Positions 28,076 through 37,636 are shown, counted from the stretch's first letter. The stretch is DNA of 64,000 bases from Brevibacterium spongiae (GCF_026168515.1 NZ_CP093443.1:2976001-3040000); one strand, 5' to 3'. A program made the numbers and translations. The notes: generated from the letters alone by a model not told the origin.

Positions 28076-29143
28076 ATGAGCACAGCACCCACCGCCCGTC
28101 ACCGCCGCTTTCTCGCGCAGTTGGCCCGCGATCATTACCTCGAGGGCAGGTCGAAGGTCGAGATCGGCAAGACCCACGGGCTCAGCCGGTTTCAGGTTGC
28201 TCGTCTCCTCCAGGAGGCCGTCGACACCGGCGTCGTCACGATCACCATAGAAGCCGATGCCGGTGAGGAGAACAGCCTGGCCGAACAGGTCGCCGCGGCC
28301 TTGGGCCTCGGCTCGGTCGTCATCGTCGACATCCCCGACGAATCCCAGGCTTCCCAGCAGATGGGGCGGGCGGCGCTGTCCCTGGTCGGGCGCCATGCTC
28401 GCGCCGGGATGCGCATCGGCCTGTCCTGGTCGCGCACCCTCGATTCCGCCGCCGCCTTCACCCCTGCCCTGCCACGGTGCACGATCGTCCAGCTCGCCGG
28501 AGCTCTCCGACTCGAATCCCACCGCCCCAGTGCCGAGATCTTCACTCGACTCGGTCAGGATCCGGCCGTGAGCATGGTCCGCCTGCCGGCCCCGCTGCTC
28601 GTCACCGAGTCCAGAACCGCCGACGACCTGCGGGCCCTGCCCGAGATCTCCGGCACTCTCGCCGCAGCCGATGACCTCGACCTCGCCGTGGTCTCTGTCG
28701 CCTCGTGGGCCGAGGGCCTGTCCTCGGTGTGGGAGAAATGCTCGCCTGCCCAGCGCCAAGCCGGCATCGACGACGGTGCTGTCGCCGAAGTCTCCGGTCG
28801 TCTCTTCGACGCCGCCGGTCAGGACGTGACCACGATCGACGATCGGGTCATCGCCGTCACCCTCGATCAGCTCCGTCGTGCCACGACAACCGTGGGAGTC
28901 GCCCGCGGAGCCGAGCGTGCCCGTGCCGTGCAGGCGGCTTGTGCCGCGGGGATCCTCGACATCGCCGTCATCGACCGCTCCCTCGCCGAGGCGGTGCTCA
29001 CCGAGGCGGGCCAGTCCGGCGGCGCTCTGCCCGAGGATGGGCACACCGGCACCGAGGCGGCGGGTGCTTCCCCGTCCGCGTCGTCCGCGTCGTCCGTGCC
29101 GTCCGCGTCGTCCGTGCCGTCCGCTCCCGAGGACGAACCATGA
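28076..29143 (+). CDS. SorC/DeoR-type sugar-responsive transcription regulator
   Basis: This 355-residue regulator has an N-terminal helix-turn-helix (LEGRSKVEIGKTHGLSRFQV, about 21-40) and a C-terminal sugar-phosphate-binding domain of the SorC family (about 65-320). ATG 28076 follows a good GGGGAGGA site; an in-frame ATG at 28037 within an operator-like repeat is less likely. The last ~30 residues are a low-complexity Ser/Ala/Pro run built from repeated ASSVPS units. The stop overlaps the xylulokinase start (ATGA). It probably controls both divergent polyol transcripts. Confidence 0.9.
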   Translation: MSTAPTARHRRFLAQLARDHYLEGRSKVEIGKTHGLSRFQVARLLQEAVDTGVVTITIEADAGEENSLAEQVAAALGLGSVVIVDIPDESQASQQMGRAALSLVGRHARAGMRIGLSWSRTLDSAAAFTPALPRCTIVQLAGALRLESHRPSAEIFTRLGQDPAVSMVRLPAPLLVTESRTADDLRALPEISGTLAAADDLDLAVVSVASWAEGLSSVWEKCSPAQRQAGIDDGAVAEVSGRLFDAAGQDVTTIDDRVIAVTLDQLRRATTTVGVARGAERARAVQAACAAGILDIAVIDRSLAEAVLTEAGQSGGALPEDGHTGTEAAGASPSASSASSVPSASSVPSAPEDEP

Positions 29144-30711
29144 GCACGGCTCGCAGGTACGTCGCCGGCGTCGATTCCTCGACGCAGAGCTGCAAGGTCG
29201 TCATCGTCGATCCGGCGAACGGTGCAGTCATCCGCACCGGTTCGGCCCCTCATCCTCCCGGCACCGAGGTCGATCCCGAACAGTGGTGGAACGCGTTGCA
29301 CGAGGCGCTGACGAACGCCGGGGGACTCGACGATGTCGCGGGGTTGAGCATCAGCGGCCAGCAGCACGGCCTCGTCGCTCTCGACGCCGAGGGACGAGTC
29401 ATCCGCGATGCGCTGCTGTGGAACGACCTGCGCAGCAAGGCCGCCGCCCGGGATCTCATCGCCGAGGTGGGTGCTGAGGACTTCGTCGCCCGCACCGGAA
29501 TCCTGCCCGTCGCCTCCTTCACCGCCGCGAAGCTGCGGTGGCTGCGGGATGCGGAACCGGACAACGCCGGGAAGGTCGCCGCCGTCGCTCTCCCCCATGA
29601 TTGGCTGACCTGGCGATTCCTCGGCTACGGGCCTGCCGCCAGCACTGCCAGAGGCCCCGTGCTCGAGGCCCTGACCACTGATGCTTCGGACGCCAGCGGC
29701 ACCGCCTACTTCGACCCGGCGACGGGCACCTACGATCTCGACCTGTTCCGCACCGTCTTCGGGGCCGAAGCGCGCGAAGCGACGGGCACGGCCGAGACTG
29801 ACCCGAGCACCACCTCGGCGATCGTCGTTCCTCGGGTCCTCGGACCCCACGAAGCTGCCGGAACCACGGACGAGGGCATCCTCGTCGGGCCCGGAGCCGG
29901 CGACAATGCGGCGGCAGCGCTGGGCCTAGGAGTCACCTCGGGGGACGTCGTCATCTCCATCGGCACCTCGGGCACGGTCTTCGGCACCACCGACCTGCCC
30001 GTCGCCGATGCCACCGGAGCGGTGGCGGGCTTCGCCTCAGCCGACGGCGGTCGCCTGCCGCTGGTCGCGACCCTCAACGCCGCGCGCGTCCTCGTCTCAG
30101 CGAGCACGCTCCTGCGCATCAGCCACGACGAGGTCGCCGCTCTCGCTCTGTCCTCGAACCCGGGCGCGAACGGAGTCACGCTCGTGCCGTATTTCGAGGG
30201 CGAGCGCACCCCGAACCTGCCGGATGCGAAGGCCCGCCTCGAGGGGATGACTCTGGGCAACGCCTCGGCGGCCAACGTCGCCCGCGCCTTCGTCGAAGGG
30301 ATGCTGTGCGGGCTCGCCGACGGGCTCGACGCGGTCCAGGCACACGGCATCGTCGCCGAACGGCTGCTGCTCATCGGCGGGGCCGCCCGCAACCCGGCCG
30401 TCCGAGAGGTTGCCCGCGACATCTTCACCGTCCCCATCGACGTCCCCGAACAGGCCGAATACGTGGCGATCGGTGCCGCCCGGCAGGCCGCCTGGACGCT
30501 CAACGGTGTGCTGCCGGACTGGCAGGTCGAGCTTGTCGCCACCCTGCACCCGCGACCGTCTCGGGTGCGAGAGCAGTACCGGTCCTATGCGCAGCAGACA
30601 CCCGTCGAGACCCCCTTCGAATCCGTCACCGACGAGCCACAGTCCAGAACTCATCGCTCACTGCACGATCACCGCGGATCATCGGATGCGAACGCATCCG
30701 TGAAAGGTTGA
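29140..30711 (+). CDS. xylB: Xylulokinase (FGGY carbohydrate kinase)
   Basis: It phosphorylates D-xylulose to xylulose 5-phosphate. From ATG 29140 the protein has 523 residues. It shows the N-terminal nucleotide motif GVDSSTQSCKVVIVD, the xylulokinase stretch ISGQQHG followed by LLWNDLRSK, and the C-terminal FGGY phosphate motifs GPGAGDNAAAALGLG and LLLIGGAARN. The gene is coupled to the regulator gene. Together with the polyol dehydrogenase it would complete D-arabitol to xylulose 5-phosphate; a pentitol substrate is inference. Confidence 0.92.
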   Translation: MSTARRYVAGVDSSTQSCKVVIVDPANGAVIRTGSAPHPPGTEVDPEQWWNALHEALTNAGGLDDVAGLSISGQQHGLVALDAEGRVIRDALLWNDLRSKAAARDLIAEVGAEDFVARTGILPVASFTAAKLRWLRDAEPDNAGKVAAVALPHDWLTWRFLGYGPAASTARGPVLEALTTDASDASGTAYFDPATGTYDLDLFRTVFGAEAREATGTAETDPSTTSAIVVPRVLGPHEAAGTTDEGILVGPGAGDNAAAALGLGVTSGDVVISIGTSGTVFGTTDLPVADATGAVAGFASADGGRLPLVATLNAARVLVSASTLLRISHDEVAALALSSNPGANGVTLVPYFEGERTPNLPDAKARLEGMTLGNASAANVARAFVEGMLCGLADGLDAVQAHGIVAERLLLIGGAARNPAVREVARDIFTVPIDVPEQAEYVAIGAARQAAWTLNGVLPDWQVELVATLHPRPSRVREQYRSYAQQTPVETPFESVTDEPQSRTHRSLHDHRGSSDANASVKG

Positions 30712-30717
30712 GAAGAA

Positions 30718-31815
30718 ATGGCCACAGTCACTTTCGACAAAGCTCTGCGTCAGTACCCGGAAGCGCTGACGCCCTCCGTCGACGAGATCAGTCTCGACAT
30801 CGCTGACGGGGAATTCCTCGTCCTCGTCGGACCCTCGGGCTGCGGGAAATCGACGACCCTGCGTATGCTCGCGGGTCTCGAACCCGTGGACTCCGGGCAC
30901 ATCCGCATCGGCGACCACGATGTCACGGACCTCTCCCCCAGGGAACGCGACATCGCGATGGTGTTCCAGAACTATGCTCTCTACCCGCACATGAGCGTGC
31001 GCGAGAACATGGCCTTCGCCCTCAAGATCGCAGGCGTCGCAAGGAAGGAGAGGGACGAACGCGTCGAGGAGGCCGCCCGCCTGCTCGACCTCGAGGCGTA
31101 CCTCGACCGCAAGCCCAAGGCCCTGTCCGGCGGGCAGCGGCAGCGCGTGGCGATGGGTCGGGCGATCGTGCGCTCCCCGCAGGTCTTCCTCATGGACGAG
31201 CCGCTGTCGAATCTCGATGCGAAGCTGCGCGTGCAGACCCGCGCACAGATCGCCTCCCTGACCCGCCGGCTGGGTGTGACGACCGTCTATGTCACCCACG
31301 ACCAGGTCGAGGCGATGACGATGGGCGACCGCGTTGCTGTCCTTGCCGACGGACGCCTGCAGCAGGTCGACACGCCCGCGAACCTCTACGACCGTCCGGC
31401 GAACCTCTTCGTCGCCGGTTTCATGGGCTCGCCTGCGATGAACCTCATTGAGGTTCCGGTCGAGGGGACGGCGCTCCGCCTCGGCGAGGTGGACCTGCCG
31501 CTCACGGAGAGTCAGCGCGGGCAGGTCACCGGTGAGACGGTCACGGTCGGGGTGCGTCCCGAGGATCTGCGAGTCGACGACGGCCAGGGGCTTGAGGTCA
31601 CGGTGGATCTCGTCGAGGAGCTCGGTGCCGATGCCTATGTCCACGGTCGGACCAACCTGCCCGCCGGAGAGAAGACAGTTGTGGCCCGGGTCGCCGGACG
31701 GTCGACGATTCGCCGCGGAGACACCGTTCGGGTGACCCCCGATTCGGCACGCCTGCACCTGTTCGACACCGAATCGGGGCACCGCCTCGAGGAGGGCGAA
31801 CGTCAGGCCGCGTGA
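30718..31815 (+). CDS. ABC transporter ATP-binding protein, MalK/UgpC/SmoK type
   Basis: This is the ATPase for carbohydrate importers of the MalFG type. It has 365 residues: Walker A GPSGCGKST (38-46), LSGGQRQR (near 137), Walker B VFLMDEPLSNLD, and a C-terminal TOBE/regulatory domain (about 240-365) as in MalK. The minus-strand polyol operon has no ATPase of its own, so this protein most likely serves it, and may be shared with other importers. It follows xylB by 6 nt. Confidence 0.93.
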   Translation: MATVTFDKALRQYPEALTPSVDEISLDIADGEFLVLVGPSGCGKSTTLRMLAGLEPVDSGHIRIGDHDVTDLSPRERDIAMVFQNYALYPHMSVRENMAFALKIAGVARKERDERVEEAARLLDLEAYLDRKPKALSGGQRQRVAMGRAIVRSPQVFLMDEPLSNLDAKLRVQTRAQIASLTRRLGVTTVYVTHDQVEAMTMGDRVAVLADGRLQQVDTPANLYDRPANLFVAGFMGSPAMNLIEVPVEGTALRLGEVDLPLTESQRGQVTGETVTVGVRPEDLRVDDGQGLEVTVDLVEELGADAYVHGRTNLPAGEKTVVARVAGRSTIRRGDTVRVTPDSARLHLFDTESGHRLEEGERQAA

Positions 31816-31937
31816 GGGACACACGAACGGCAGAGGCCGTCACGCCGGAGGAAGTCCGCAGCGCCTCAGCCGAGGGATGGGGCGGATCCCACAGTCCGAA
31901 TCGCACCGCAGAATCAGGCGAAACGGGTTCGCGCGTT

Positions 31938-31943
31938 TATGAT
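31938..31943 (+). promoter_or_regulatory. -10 element, leaderless YbdK-type ligase gene
   Basis: TATGAT lies 6 nt before the ATG at 31950. Confidence 0.6.
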
Positions 31944-31949
31944 CGATCC

Positions 31950-33077
31950 ATGGTCGATTTCGCACACTCCCCTCGTTCCACCCTCGGTGTCGAATGGGAA
32001 CTGGCTCTGCTGGACTCGCCGAGCTTGGACCTGACCCCTGCCGCCGAGACCCTGTTGGCGGATGTGGCCGAGCACGCTCCCGAGTTCGAGAAGCACATCG
32101 TGGGCGAGATGCTCACGAACACCCTCGAACTCGTCACCGGTGTGCACACCGAGGTCGGGACGGTCGCCGAGGATCTGGCGGCCTCGATCGGGGCGCTGCG
32201 GAAGCTCACTGAGGCCCGCGGCGTCGAGCTGATGTCCGCAGGCACGCATCCCTTCGCACAATGGCAGTCGCAGGAAGTCCGTGCCAAGGACCGCTACCTC
32301 GAACTCGTCGATCGCACCCAGTGGTGGGGGCGGAACATGCTCATCTTCGGCGTGCACGTCCACGTCGGCATCGACTCCCGCGACAAGGTCCTGCCGATCG
32401 TCAACGCCCTGCTCGCCTACGTCCCGCACCTGCAGGCACTGTCTGCATCCTCCCCGTTCTGGGGCGGCACTGACACCGGGTACGCCTCAAACCGGGCGAT
32501 GATGTTCCAGCAGCTGCCCACCGCAGGTCTGCCCTTCCAGTTCGACAAGTGGTCCGACTACGAGAAGTACGTCGACGACATGCTCACCACCGGCATCATC
32601 GATCACATCAACGAGATCCGCTGGGACATCCGCCCCGCCCCGCACTGGGGCACCGTCGAGGTCCGGGTCTGCGACGGACTGCCCACGCTCGAGGAGATCC
32701 TCGCGATCACCGCCCTCATCCAGTGCCTCGTCGATGACATGTCCGAGCGCCTCGACGCCGGTGAGACGCTGCCGACGATGCCCGACTGGTTCCATAATGA
32801 GAACAAGTGGCGGGCCGCACGCTACGGCATGGACGCGATCATCATCGAAAACGCCGAAGCCGACGAGCGACTCGTCACCGAGTGCCTGGCCGACGAGATC
32901 GAGCGTCTCTCACCGGTCGCCGAACGACTGGGCTGCACCGACGAGCTGCACTCGATCACGTCGATCATCGAACGCGGGGTGCCCTACCAGCGTCTGCAGA
33001 AGGTCTTCGGCGCCACAGGGTCGCTGACCGAGGTGACTCGTTCGCTCATCGGCGACCTGCGCAACTCGTACCAGTGA
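31950..33077 (+). CDS. Carboxylate-amine ligase, YbdK-type glutamate-cysteine ligase family
   Basis: This 375-residue protein is of the GCS2/YbdK family, whose members join glutamate and cysteine or similar amines with ATP. It has LGVEWELALLD at the start (metal-binding Glu), GEMLTNTLELVTGVH near 52, FGVHVHVGID near 135 and WDIRPAPHWGTVEVRVCDG near 227. The start at 31950 is supported by a -10 at leaderless spacing; an open frame back to 31812 is not conserved-looking. Actinobacteria use such enzymes in thiol or ergothioneine pathways, but the substrate here is not evident. Confidence 0.88.
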   Translation: MVDFAHSPRSTLGVEWELALLDSPSLDLTPAAETLLADVAEHAPEFEKHIVGEMLTNTLELVTGVHTEVGTVAEDLAASIGALRKLTEARGVELMSAGTHPFAQWQSQEVRAKDRYLELVDRTQWWGRNMLIFGVHVHVGIDSRDKVLPIVNALLAYVPHLQALSASSPFWGGTDTGYASNRAMMFQQLPTAGLPFQFDKWSDYEKYVDDMLTTGIIDHINEIRWDIRPAPHWGTVEVRVCDGLPTLEEILAITALIQCLVDDMSERLDAGETLPTMPDWFHNENKWRAARYGMDAIIIENAEADERLVTECLADEIERLSPVAERLGCTDELHSITSIIERGVPYQRLQKVFGATGSLTEVTRSLIGDLRNSYQ

Positions 33078-33147
33078 GAGGTTGAGTGTGGCCGGATGCG
33101 GACGCGGGTTGGCAGGAACTCAGGTCGCAAACGAACATCCGGCCCCG

Positions 33148-33206
33148 AATCCAGGTCGCAATCGGACATTTCTGAGCGCCAGAAGTATCCGATTGTGACC
33201 ACTTCT
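33148..33206. repeat. 59-bp repeat, copy 1, with 13-bp inverted arms
   Basis: Identical to 34371-34429. Inside it, GGTCGCAATCGGA (33154-33166) pairs with 33188-33200 with one mismatch around a 21-nt loop that has its own short stem (TTCTG/CAGAA). A partial extra copy of the left arm lies just upstream (33122-33138). Confidence 0.85.
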
Positions 33207-33254
33207 CGCTGAGTCCTGTGGCCAACAGGGCCTGTTGGGTTGTCGGGCACCGTG

Positions 33255-33260
33255 TAGCGT
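33255..33260 (+). promoter_or_regulatory. -10 element, leaderless GNAT gene
   Basis: TAGCGT lies 6 nt before the ATG at 33267. Confidence 0.55.
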
Positions 33261-33266
33261 GTGCTC

Positions 33267-33890
33267 ATGGGCATCACGATTGCGCGCATCACCCCTGAAC
33301 ACGGACCGCAGGCACGCACGCTCATCGCCCGCGCGTTTGCCAACGATCCACTCATCAACTGGTTGTTCCCGCCGACAGATATGAGCCTCGATCAGCGTCT
33401 CGATGCCATCGCAATCTTCTATTGGCCCGACGTCGAAGCATATGCCGCAGCCGGTACCGGCCATGTGGCACTTGATGGAAACGAGGTAGTCGGTGCTTCA
33501 ATGTGGAGTTTGCCTAATACCACTCGGCCCGCGTCGGTGCTTCCCTCTTCTACGACGGTGGCGACCATACTCTTAGGCGAGAAACTGAAGGAGCTCGCTT
33601 CGGCCATGAAAGCCGCTAGGGCGACGGGTAGAACTCCTGAAACCCCTTACCTTCACGATTTGGCTGTCGATGATGGATGTCGCAGCTCTGGAATCGGTGC
33701 CAAACTGCTCGAGGCTGGTCTCGACGAGTACGGCACAGACGGCTCTTGGCTCGAAACCACGAATCCACGCAATCATTCTTTCTACGAACGGTTCGGCTTC
33801 AACATCGACGCTCAACATCGCATTGCAGATTCGGACATCACCATGACTCGCATGGTCAGAGGCCGAACGGGCTTCCTCCCAACGAACTGA
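33267..33890 (+). CDS. GNAT-family N-acetyltransferase
   Basis: This 207-residue protein has the GNAT fold: N-terminal ITIARITPEHGPQARTLIAR, acetyl-CoA region LHDLAVDDGCRSSGIGAKLL (about 132-151, with a modified R/Q-x-x-G-x-G loop) and the C-terminal NPRNHSFYERFGFNID. The substrate is unknown. Base composition falls in its second half, and the gene is flanked by two copies of a 59-bp palindromic repeat, so it may sit on a small acquired patch. ATG 33267 is favoured over GTG 33261 by the leaderless -10. Confidence 0.85.
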   Translation: MGITIARITPEHGPQARTLIARAFANDPLINWLFPPTDMSLDQRLDAIAIFYWPDVEAYAAAGTGHVALDGNEVVGASMWSLPNTTRPASVLPSSTTVATILLGEKLKELASAMKAARATGRTPETPYLHDLAVDDGCRSSGIGAKLLEAGLDEYGTDGSWLETTNPRNHSFYERFGFNIDAQHRIADSDITMTRMVRGRTGFLPTN

Positions 33891-33900
33891 CGCTGCGACA

Positions 33901-34215
33901 TCAATCCGCAAGGACGAACGGATCGTGATTCCACGCCCCGTTGCGGAAGGTCAGATCAATTGGTGCTGTCTGAGAGGTGGATTCTCCGGGCAGCTCGCTC
34001 ATACTCACGCCCAGCAACGCTCCTCTCCCGAAATAGCGAACCCCGACACCGACTTTGAGACTCTGCCTCTCGTCAACTTCAACTTCTGTGGGAGCCAGCC
34101 AGCTCAGCCGATACTCCCTATCCTCCGTGGAACCGACGAGCAGAAACGGCGTCGAGAACGCTCTGACAAACCAGCCGTTGATCCAGTGCGGCCTGAGCTC
34201 AATCCTCAGAATCAT
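33901..34215 (-). CDS. Small protein of unknown function
   Basis: I do not recognise this 104-residue product. It reads as a genuine protein of mixed composition (starts MILRIELRPHWINGWFV, ends DPFVLAD), with predicted beta-rich character and no membrane segment or signal. AAGGA lies 9-10 nt before the ATG. It is convergent with the GNAT gene, in the lowest-GC stretch of the window, between the two 59-bp repeats. An overlapping plus-strand reading (33925-34398) looks less protein-like. Confidence 0.5.
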   Translation of the reverse strand: MILRIELRPHWINGWFVRAFSTPFLLVGSTEDREYRLSWLAPTEVEVDERQSLKVGVGVRYFGRGALLGVSMSELPGESTSQTAPIDLTFRNGAWNHDPFVLAD

Positions 34216-34370
34216 GGTGCTGTGGTCCTTAACGTGGTCAGGCAGTTCACAGTGGCGATAAGTCTGAATTTACGTGGGATATCAGACCTTTGCCCACACT
34301 CAACGCGTTCGTCGAGCGGAAACTGCGCGGTTGGCCAGAAGCCTAGGTCGCAATCGGACATTCTGATCCA

Positions 34371-34429
34371 AATCCAGGTCGCAATCGGACATTTCTGAGC
34401 GCCAGAAGTATCCGATTGTGACCACTTCT
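34371..34429. repeat. 59-bp repeat, copy 2
   Basis: Identical to 33148-33206, same orientation, 1,223 bp away. Inverted arms are at 34377-34389 and 34411-34423. A degenerate extra left arm lies at 34344-34361. The gene-free stretch 34216-34475 holds nothing else I can identify. Confidence 0.85.
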
Positions 34430-34475
34430 TATCCCAGGCAGGTGGCTTCACAGCGCACCAGCCATCCCGCCCCAC

Positions 34476-35030
34476 TCACAGATGAGGGCGCAGCAGCTCC
34501 AGCAGCCTGGGCAGGCTCGCGGCCACTCCCGGGTGCAGTTCGTAGTCAACGAGCTCATCGAGTGGGACCCAGGACAGCTGGATGCTCTCGGGATCGTTGA
34601 TGACGGCTTCGAAGCGGCGCAAGGTCCTCGCGATCACAGTGGTGTAGCTCCAGGTGTCGAGGTCGAGCACATGCGTTTCGAGGATCTCGATGCCCGAACC
34701 GTCCTGATCCGGCACCCCGGCCTCTTCCCAGGACTCACGAACCGCGGCCTCGACGGCCGACTCTCCCACGTCGCGGGCCCCGCCGGGGAATCCCCAGGTC
34801 CCACCTTCGACCGACCACAGCGCCCGGTGCTGCATGAGCACGCCTCGCTCCGGGTCGACGAGCATGAGCCCGGCGGCCCCGTTGAGCCCCCAATGCTTCT
34901 TCCCATCAGATCCGTACGTCCACCCGTCCCCGGATCGCCGAGGCGGCCGACCGTCAGGCAGGTGTGTTGACTTCGCCGCCCGAGCGTTCTGCTCGGCAGC
35001 GCTGTCAGGGGTGTTCTCAGACGAGGACAT
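34476..35030 (-). CDS. NUDIX hydrolase
   Basis: This 184-residue protein hydrolyses a nucleoside-diphosphate-linked substrate. The NUDIX box runs from G84 to V106 (GARDVGE, then REsWEEaG), complete with the metal-binding glutamates. The N-terminal ~45 residues are polar and low complexity. The ATG at 35030 lies inside the last codons of tsaD (14-nt overlap), so it is the last gene of the AKR-SRPBCC-tsaD-nudix run. Substrate unknown. Confidence 0.88.
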   Translation of the reverse strand: MSSSENTPDSAAEQNARAAKSTHLPDGRPPRRSGDGWTYGSDGKKHWGLNGAAGLMLVDPERGVLMQHRALWSVEGGTWGFPGGARDVGESAVEAAVRESWEEAGVPDQDGSGIEILETHVLDLDTWSYTTVIARTLRRFEAVINDPESIQLSWVPLDELVDYELHPGVAASLPRLLELLRPHL

Positions 35031-36096
35031 GATCGACATCCAATGAGGAGACGGCGGCGAAGGACAGGTCGCTCGGCCCGATTCCGCGGGAGACGAGCTC
35101 GGCACCGAGAGCCGCGACCATGGCTCCGTTGTCGGTGCACAGCCGCAGCGGTGGCACCCGCAGGGTCACGCCGGCCTCGGCGCAGCGTGCTGCGAGCACC
35201 TCACGCAGGTGCGTATTCGCCGCCACTCCCCCGCCGAGCACCACATAGTTGATACCTGTGTCAGCGGCAGCCAACAGGGTCTTCGTCACGAGCACGTCGA
35301 CGACGGCGTCTTCGAACCCTGCGGCGATATCGGCCACGCGCAGGTCGGTGCCGAGAGTCTCGGCCTTCGTCACCTCGCGCAAAGCTGCGGTCTTGAGCCC
35401 GGAGAACGAGAAATTGTACCGGCGCTCGGGATCACGGAGGTCCTGTTTCTTCGCCAGTCCGCGTGGGAACTTCACGGCGGTCCGGTCACCGGGCACTCCG
35501 GTGCCGTCGAGCAGACCGAGAGCAGCCTTCGAGATGTTCGGCCCACCGGGATAGTTCAGTCCCAGCAGACGCGCGGTTTTGTCGAAGGCCTCTCCGGCAG
35601 CATCGTCGATCGTCGCACCGAGGAGTTCGATGTCGTCGACGACATCGCCGATGCGCAGGATCTCCGTATGCCCGCCGGAGACGAGGAGGGCGATGGTCGG
35701 GGTGGTCAGTCCGTCGACGTCTTCTGCAACGAGGTCGACGGCGACGTGGGAGGCGAGGTGATTGACCCCGTAGAGCGGTTTGCCGAGAGCCGCGGCGAGC
35801 CCTTTCGCCGCTCCCACACCGACCATGAGCGCACCGGAGAGACCCGGCCCCGCGGTCACGGCGACGGCATCGATATCGGTCAGCCCCACCTCGGCGGCCT
35901 CACAAGCCTGGGCGATGGCCGGGCCGATGGCCTGCACATGAGCGCGGGAGGCGACCTCGGGCACGACCCCGCCGAATCGGACGTGTTCGTCCATCGACGA
36001 GGACACGGTGTTCGTCAGCAGCGTGCGTCCGCGGACGATGCCGACTCCCGTTTCGTCGCAGGAGGATTCGATGCCGAGGACGAGTGGTTCGCTCAT
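35017..36096 (-). CDS. tsaD: tRNA N6-adenosine threonylcarbamoyltransferase TsaD
   Basis: It transfers threonylcarbamoyl to A37 of ANN-reading tRNAs (t6A) together with TsaB and TsaE, both encoded in this window. The protein has 359 residues with the ASKHA fold: [15 protein letters not shown] at the N-terminus, the metal-binding histidines in [13 protein letters not shown] (near 110), and C-terminal [14 protein letters not shown] and [13 protein letters not shown] 36096 overlaps the stop of the SRPBCC gene (ATGA). Confidence 0.96.
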   Translation of the reverse strand: MSEPLVLGIESSCDETGVGIVRGRTLLTNTVSSSMDEHVRFGGVVPEVASRAHVQAIGPAIAQACEAAEVGLTDIDAVAVTAGPGLSGALMVGVGAAKGLAAALGKPLYGVNHLASHVAVDLVAEDVDGLTTPTIALLVSGGHTEILRIGDVVDDIELLGATIDDAAGEAFDKTARLLGLNYPGGPNISKAALGLLDGTGVPGDRTAVKFPRGLAKKQDLRDPERRYNFSFSGLKTAALREVTKAETLGTDLRVADIAAGFEDAVVDVLVTKTLLAAADTGINYVVLGGGVAANTHLREVLAARCAEAGVTLRVPPLRLCTDNGAMVAALGAELVSRGIGPSDLSFAAVSSLDVDHVLV

Positions 36097-36686
36097 GCGT
36101 CGTCCCCTGCGATAACGGAGGGAAATCCGCCAGCCGAGTCCGCAGTTTCCACGTCGAGGTCCGCATAGGCGGCGTCGAGCTCGGGCTCCGTCGCCTCGGC
36201 GACGTCGAGACCCAGCGAGCGGGCGAACAGCCGCAGGTGGGTGTCCCACATGGGCCCGAAATCGGCGGCCTGGGCGCGGGCGGAGTCGACGTCGGCGGCG
36301 GTGTGGGTGAACACGAGCAGAGTCTCCTCGCCCGCGTCTGCGGCCTCGCCGCCTGCCGGCACAAGGCGGACGCCCACAACCCCGAACGCCTCGAGTTCGA
36401 GCAGCACGTGGTCGTACTCCTCGCAGCTGAGGACCGAACCGTTCAAGTCGGCGTCCTCGAGTTCGAACGTGATCGGCAGTGCCGACGGCTCGTCGGTTGA
36501 GTCATCAGCCGAATCATCGCCCGAGTCGTCCCCTTCGCCGAGGCGGAACGGCGCGAACCAGGCACCGGCACTTCCGCTGTCGGTGAGGGCGTTCCAGACA
36601 GTCTCGATATCGCGGGCCACCGGCAGCTCGATGACGAGGTCGGTGCCATTCTCCCAGGTGACCAGGCGCGGACTCGTCTCGGTCAT
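36093..36686 (-). CDS. SRPBCC (START/AHSA1-like) domain protein
   Basis: This 197-residue protein begins with the SRPBCC signature pattern ([20 protein letters not shown], residues 14-33) followed by WFAPFRLG. Family members bind lipids or hydrophobic ligands or assist protein folding; the role here is unknown. An acidic low-complexity loop ([16 protein letters not shown]) is inserted near residue 53. Both ends overlap neighbours by ATGA, so it is coupled to the aldo/keto reductase and tsaD. Confidence 0.78.
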   Translation of the reverse strand: MTETSPRLVTWENGTDLVIELPVARDIETVWNALTDSGSAGAWFAPFRLGEGDDSGDDSADDSTDEPSALPITFELEDADLNGSVLSCEEYDHVLLELEAFGVVGVRLVPAGGEAADAGEETLLVFTHTAADVDSARAQAADFGPMWDTHLRLFARSLGLDVAEATEPELDAAYADLDVETADSAGGFPSVIAGDDA

Positions 36687-37630
36687 GCTTCCACCCAGGC
36701 TCCGTCGAGGGCGGCCTTCTCATCAGGACTCAGCTGCATCTCGGTGCCGGCGAGCAGCTCGGTGAGCTGTTCGGGCACGCGAGCCGAGGCGATGGTCGAG
36801 GGGATGAAGTCGTGACTGAGCTGCCAGGCGATGGCGGTGGCCGTCATCGTCGCATCATGAGTCGAGGCCACATCGTGGAGGACTTCGAGGGCGCCGAGCG
36901 CCTTCTGGTCCTCGACGAAGCCGGCCACCCGCTCACCCCGCACGCTGCCGGTGGCGTCTCCGCCGGTGTGCTTGCCGGTGAGGAACCCGGAGGCCAGGGA
37001 GTGGAAGGGCAGTTCGGCGATGCCCTCGGTTCGCAGGTAGGCCTGCTTCGCCTCGTCGACCGCGGTACGGGAGACGAGGTTGAACCGGTCTTGGACGACG
37101 CGGTAGCAGGCGAGGGAGAACTTCGTCGAGATCTTCCGGGCCTTCTGCAGTCGTTTGAGGCTGAAGTTCGACGCCCCGAGGTAGCTGACCTTGCCGGAGC
37201 GCACGAGAGCATCGAAGGTCTCGGCTACGGCGACCTGATCGACGTCCTCATCGTCCTGGTGGGCGTAGTAGACGTCGATGCGGTCGGTGCCCAGCCGACG
37301 CAGTGAATCATCGACGCAGTCGCGGATGTTCGCCGGGTCGAGGCCTTTGCGCTTCGGGTGCATGCCGACCTTCGTCGCGATGATCATCTCGTCGCGGTTG
37401 CCGCGGGACTTCATCCATTCGCCGATGATCGTCTCTGATTCTCCGCCGGAGTTCCCATCCACCCACGCCGAGTACGCGTCGGCCGTGTCGATGAAGTTTC
37501 CGCCGGCCGCAGCATAGGCGTCGAGGACCGCGAAGCTCTGATCCCGATCCGCGCCCCATCCGAAGGGATTGCCGCCCAATTGCAGCGGGTGGACGAAGAG
37601 ATCGGTATCTGCCAATTGCACACGTGTCAT
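36683..37630 (-). CDS. Aldo/keto reductase
   Basis: This NADPH-dependent oxidoreductase has 315 residues. The AKR catalytic set is visible: Asp/Tyr in FIDTADAYSAW, Lys in IIATKVG and His in VYYAHQDDED. The GASNFSLKRL segment belongs to the family signature and STIASARVPEQL to the cofactor-binding end. Substrate unknown. It is the first gene of a four-gene coupled run ending with NUDIX. ATG 37630 has GGAGG 5 nt upstream and also TAGGCT at leaderless spacing. Confidence 0.92.
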   Translation of the reverse strand: MTRVQLADTDLFVHPLQLGGNPFGWGADRDQSFAVLDAYAAAGGNFIDTADAYSAWVDGNSGGESETIIGEWMKSRGNRDEMIIATKVGMHPKRKGLDPANIRDCVDDSLRRLGTDRIDVYYAHQDDEDVDQVAVAETFDALVRSGKVSYLGASNFSLKRLQKARKISTKFSLACYRVVQDRFNLVSRTAVDEAKQAYLRTEGIAELPFHSLASGFLTGKHTGGDATGSVRGERVAGFVEDQKALGALEVLHDVASTHDATMTATAIAWQLSHDFIPSTIASARVPEQLTELLAGTEMQLSPDEKAALDGAWVEA

Positions 37631-37636
37631 GCCTCC

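Noticed and set aside
33925..34398. A 157-codon plus-strand frame opposite the small unknown gene
   Set aside because: It runs into the 59-bp repeat and lacks a ribosome site; the minus-strand reading has more protein-like composition.
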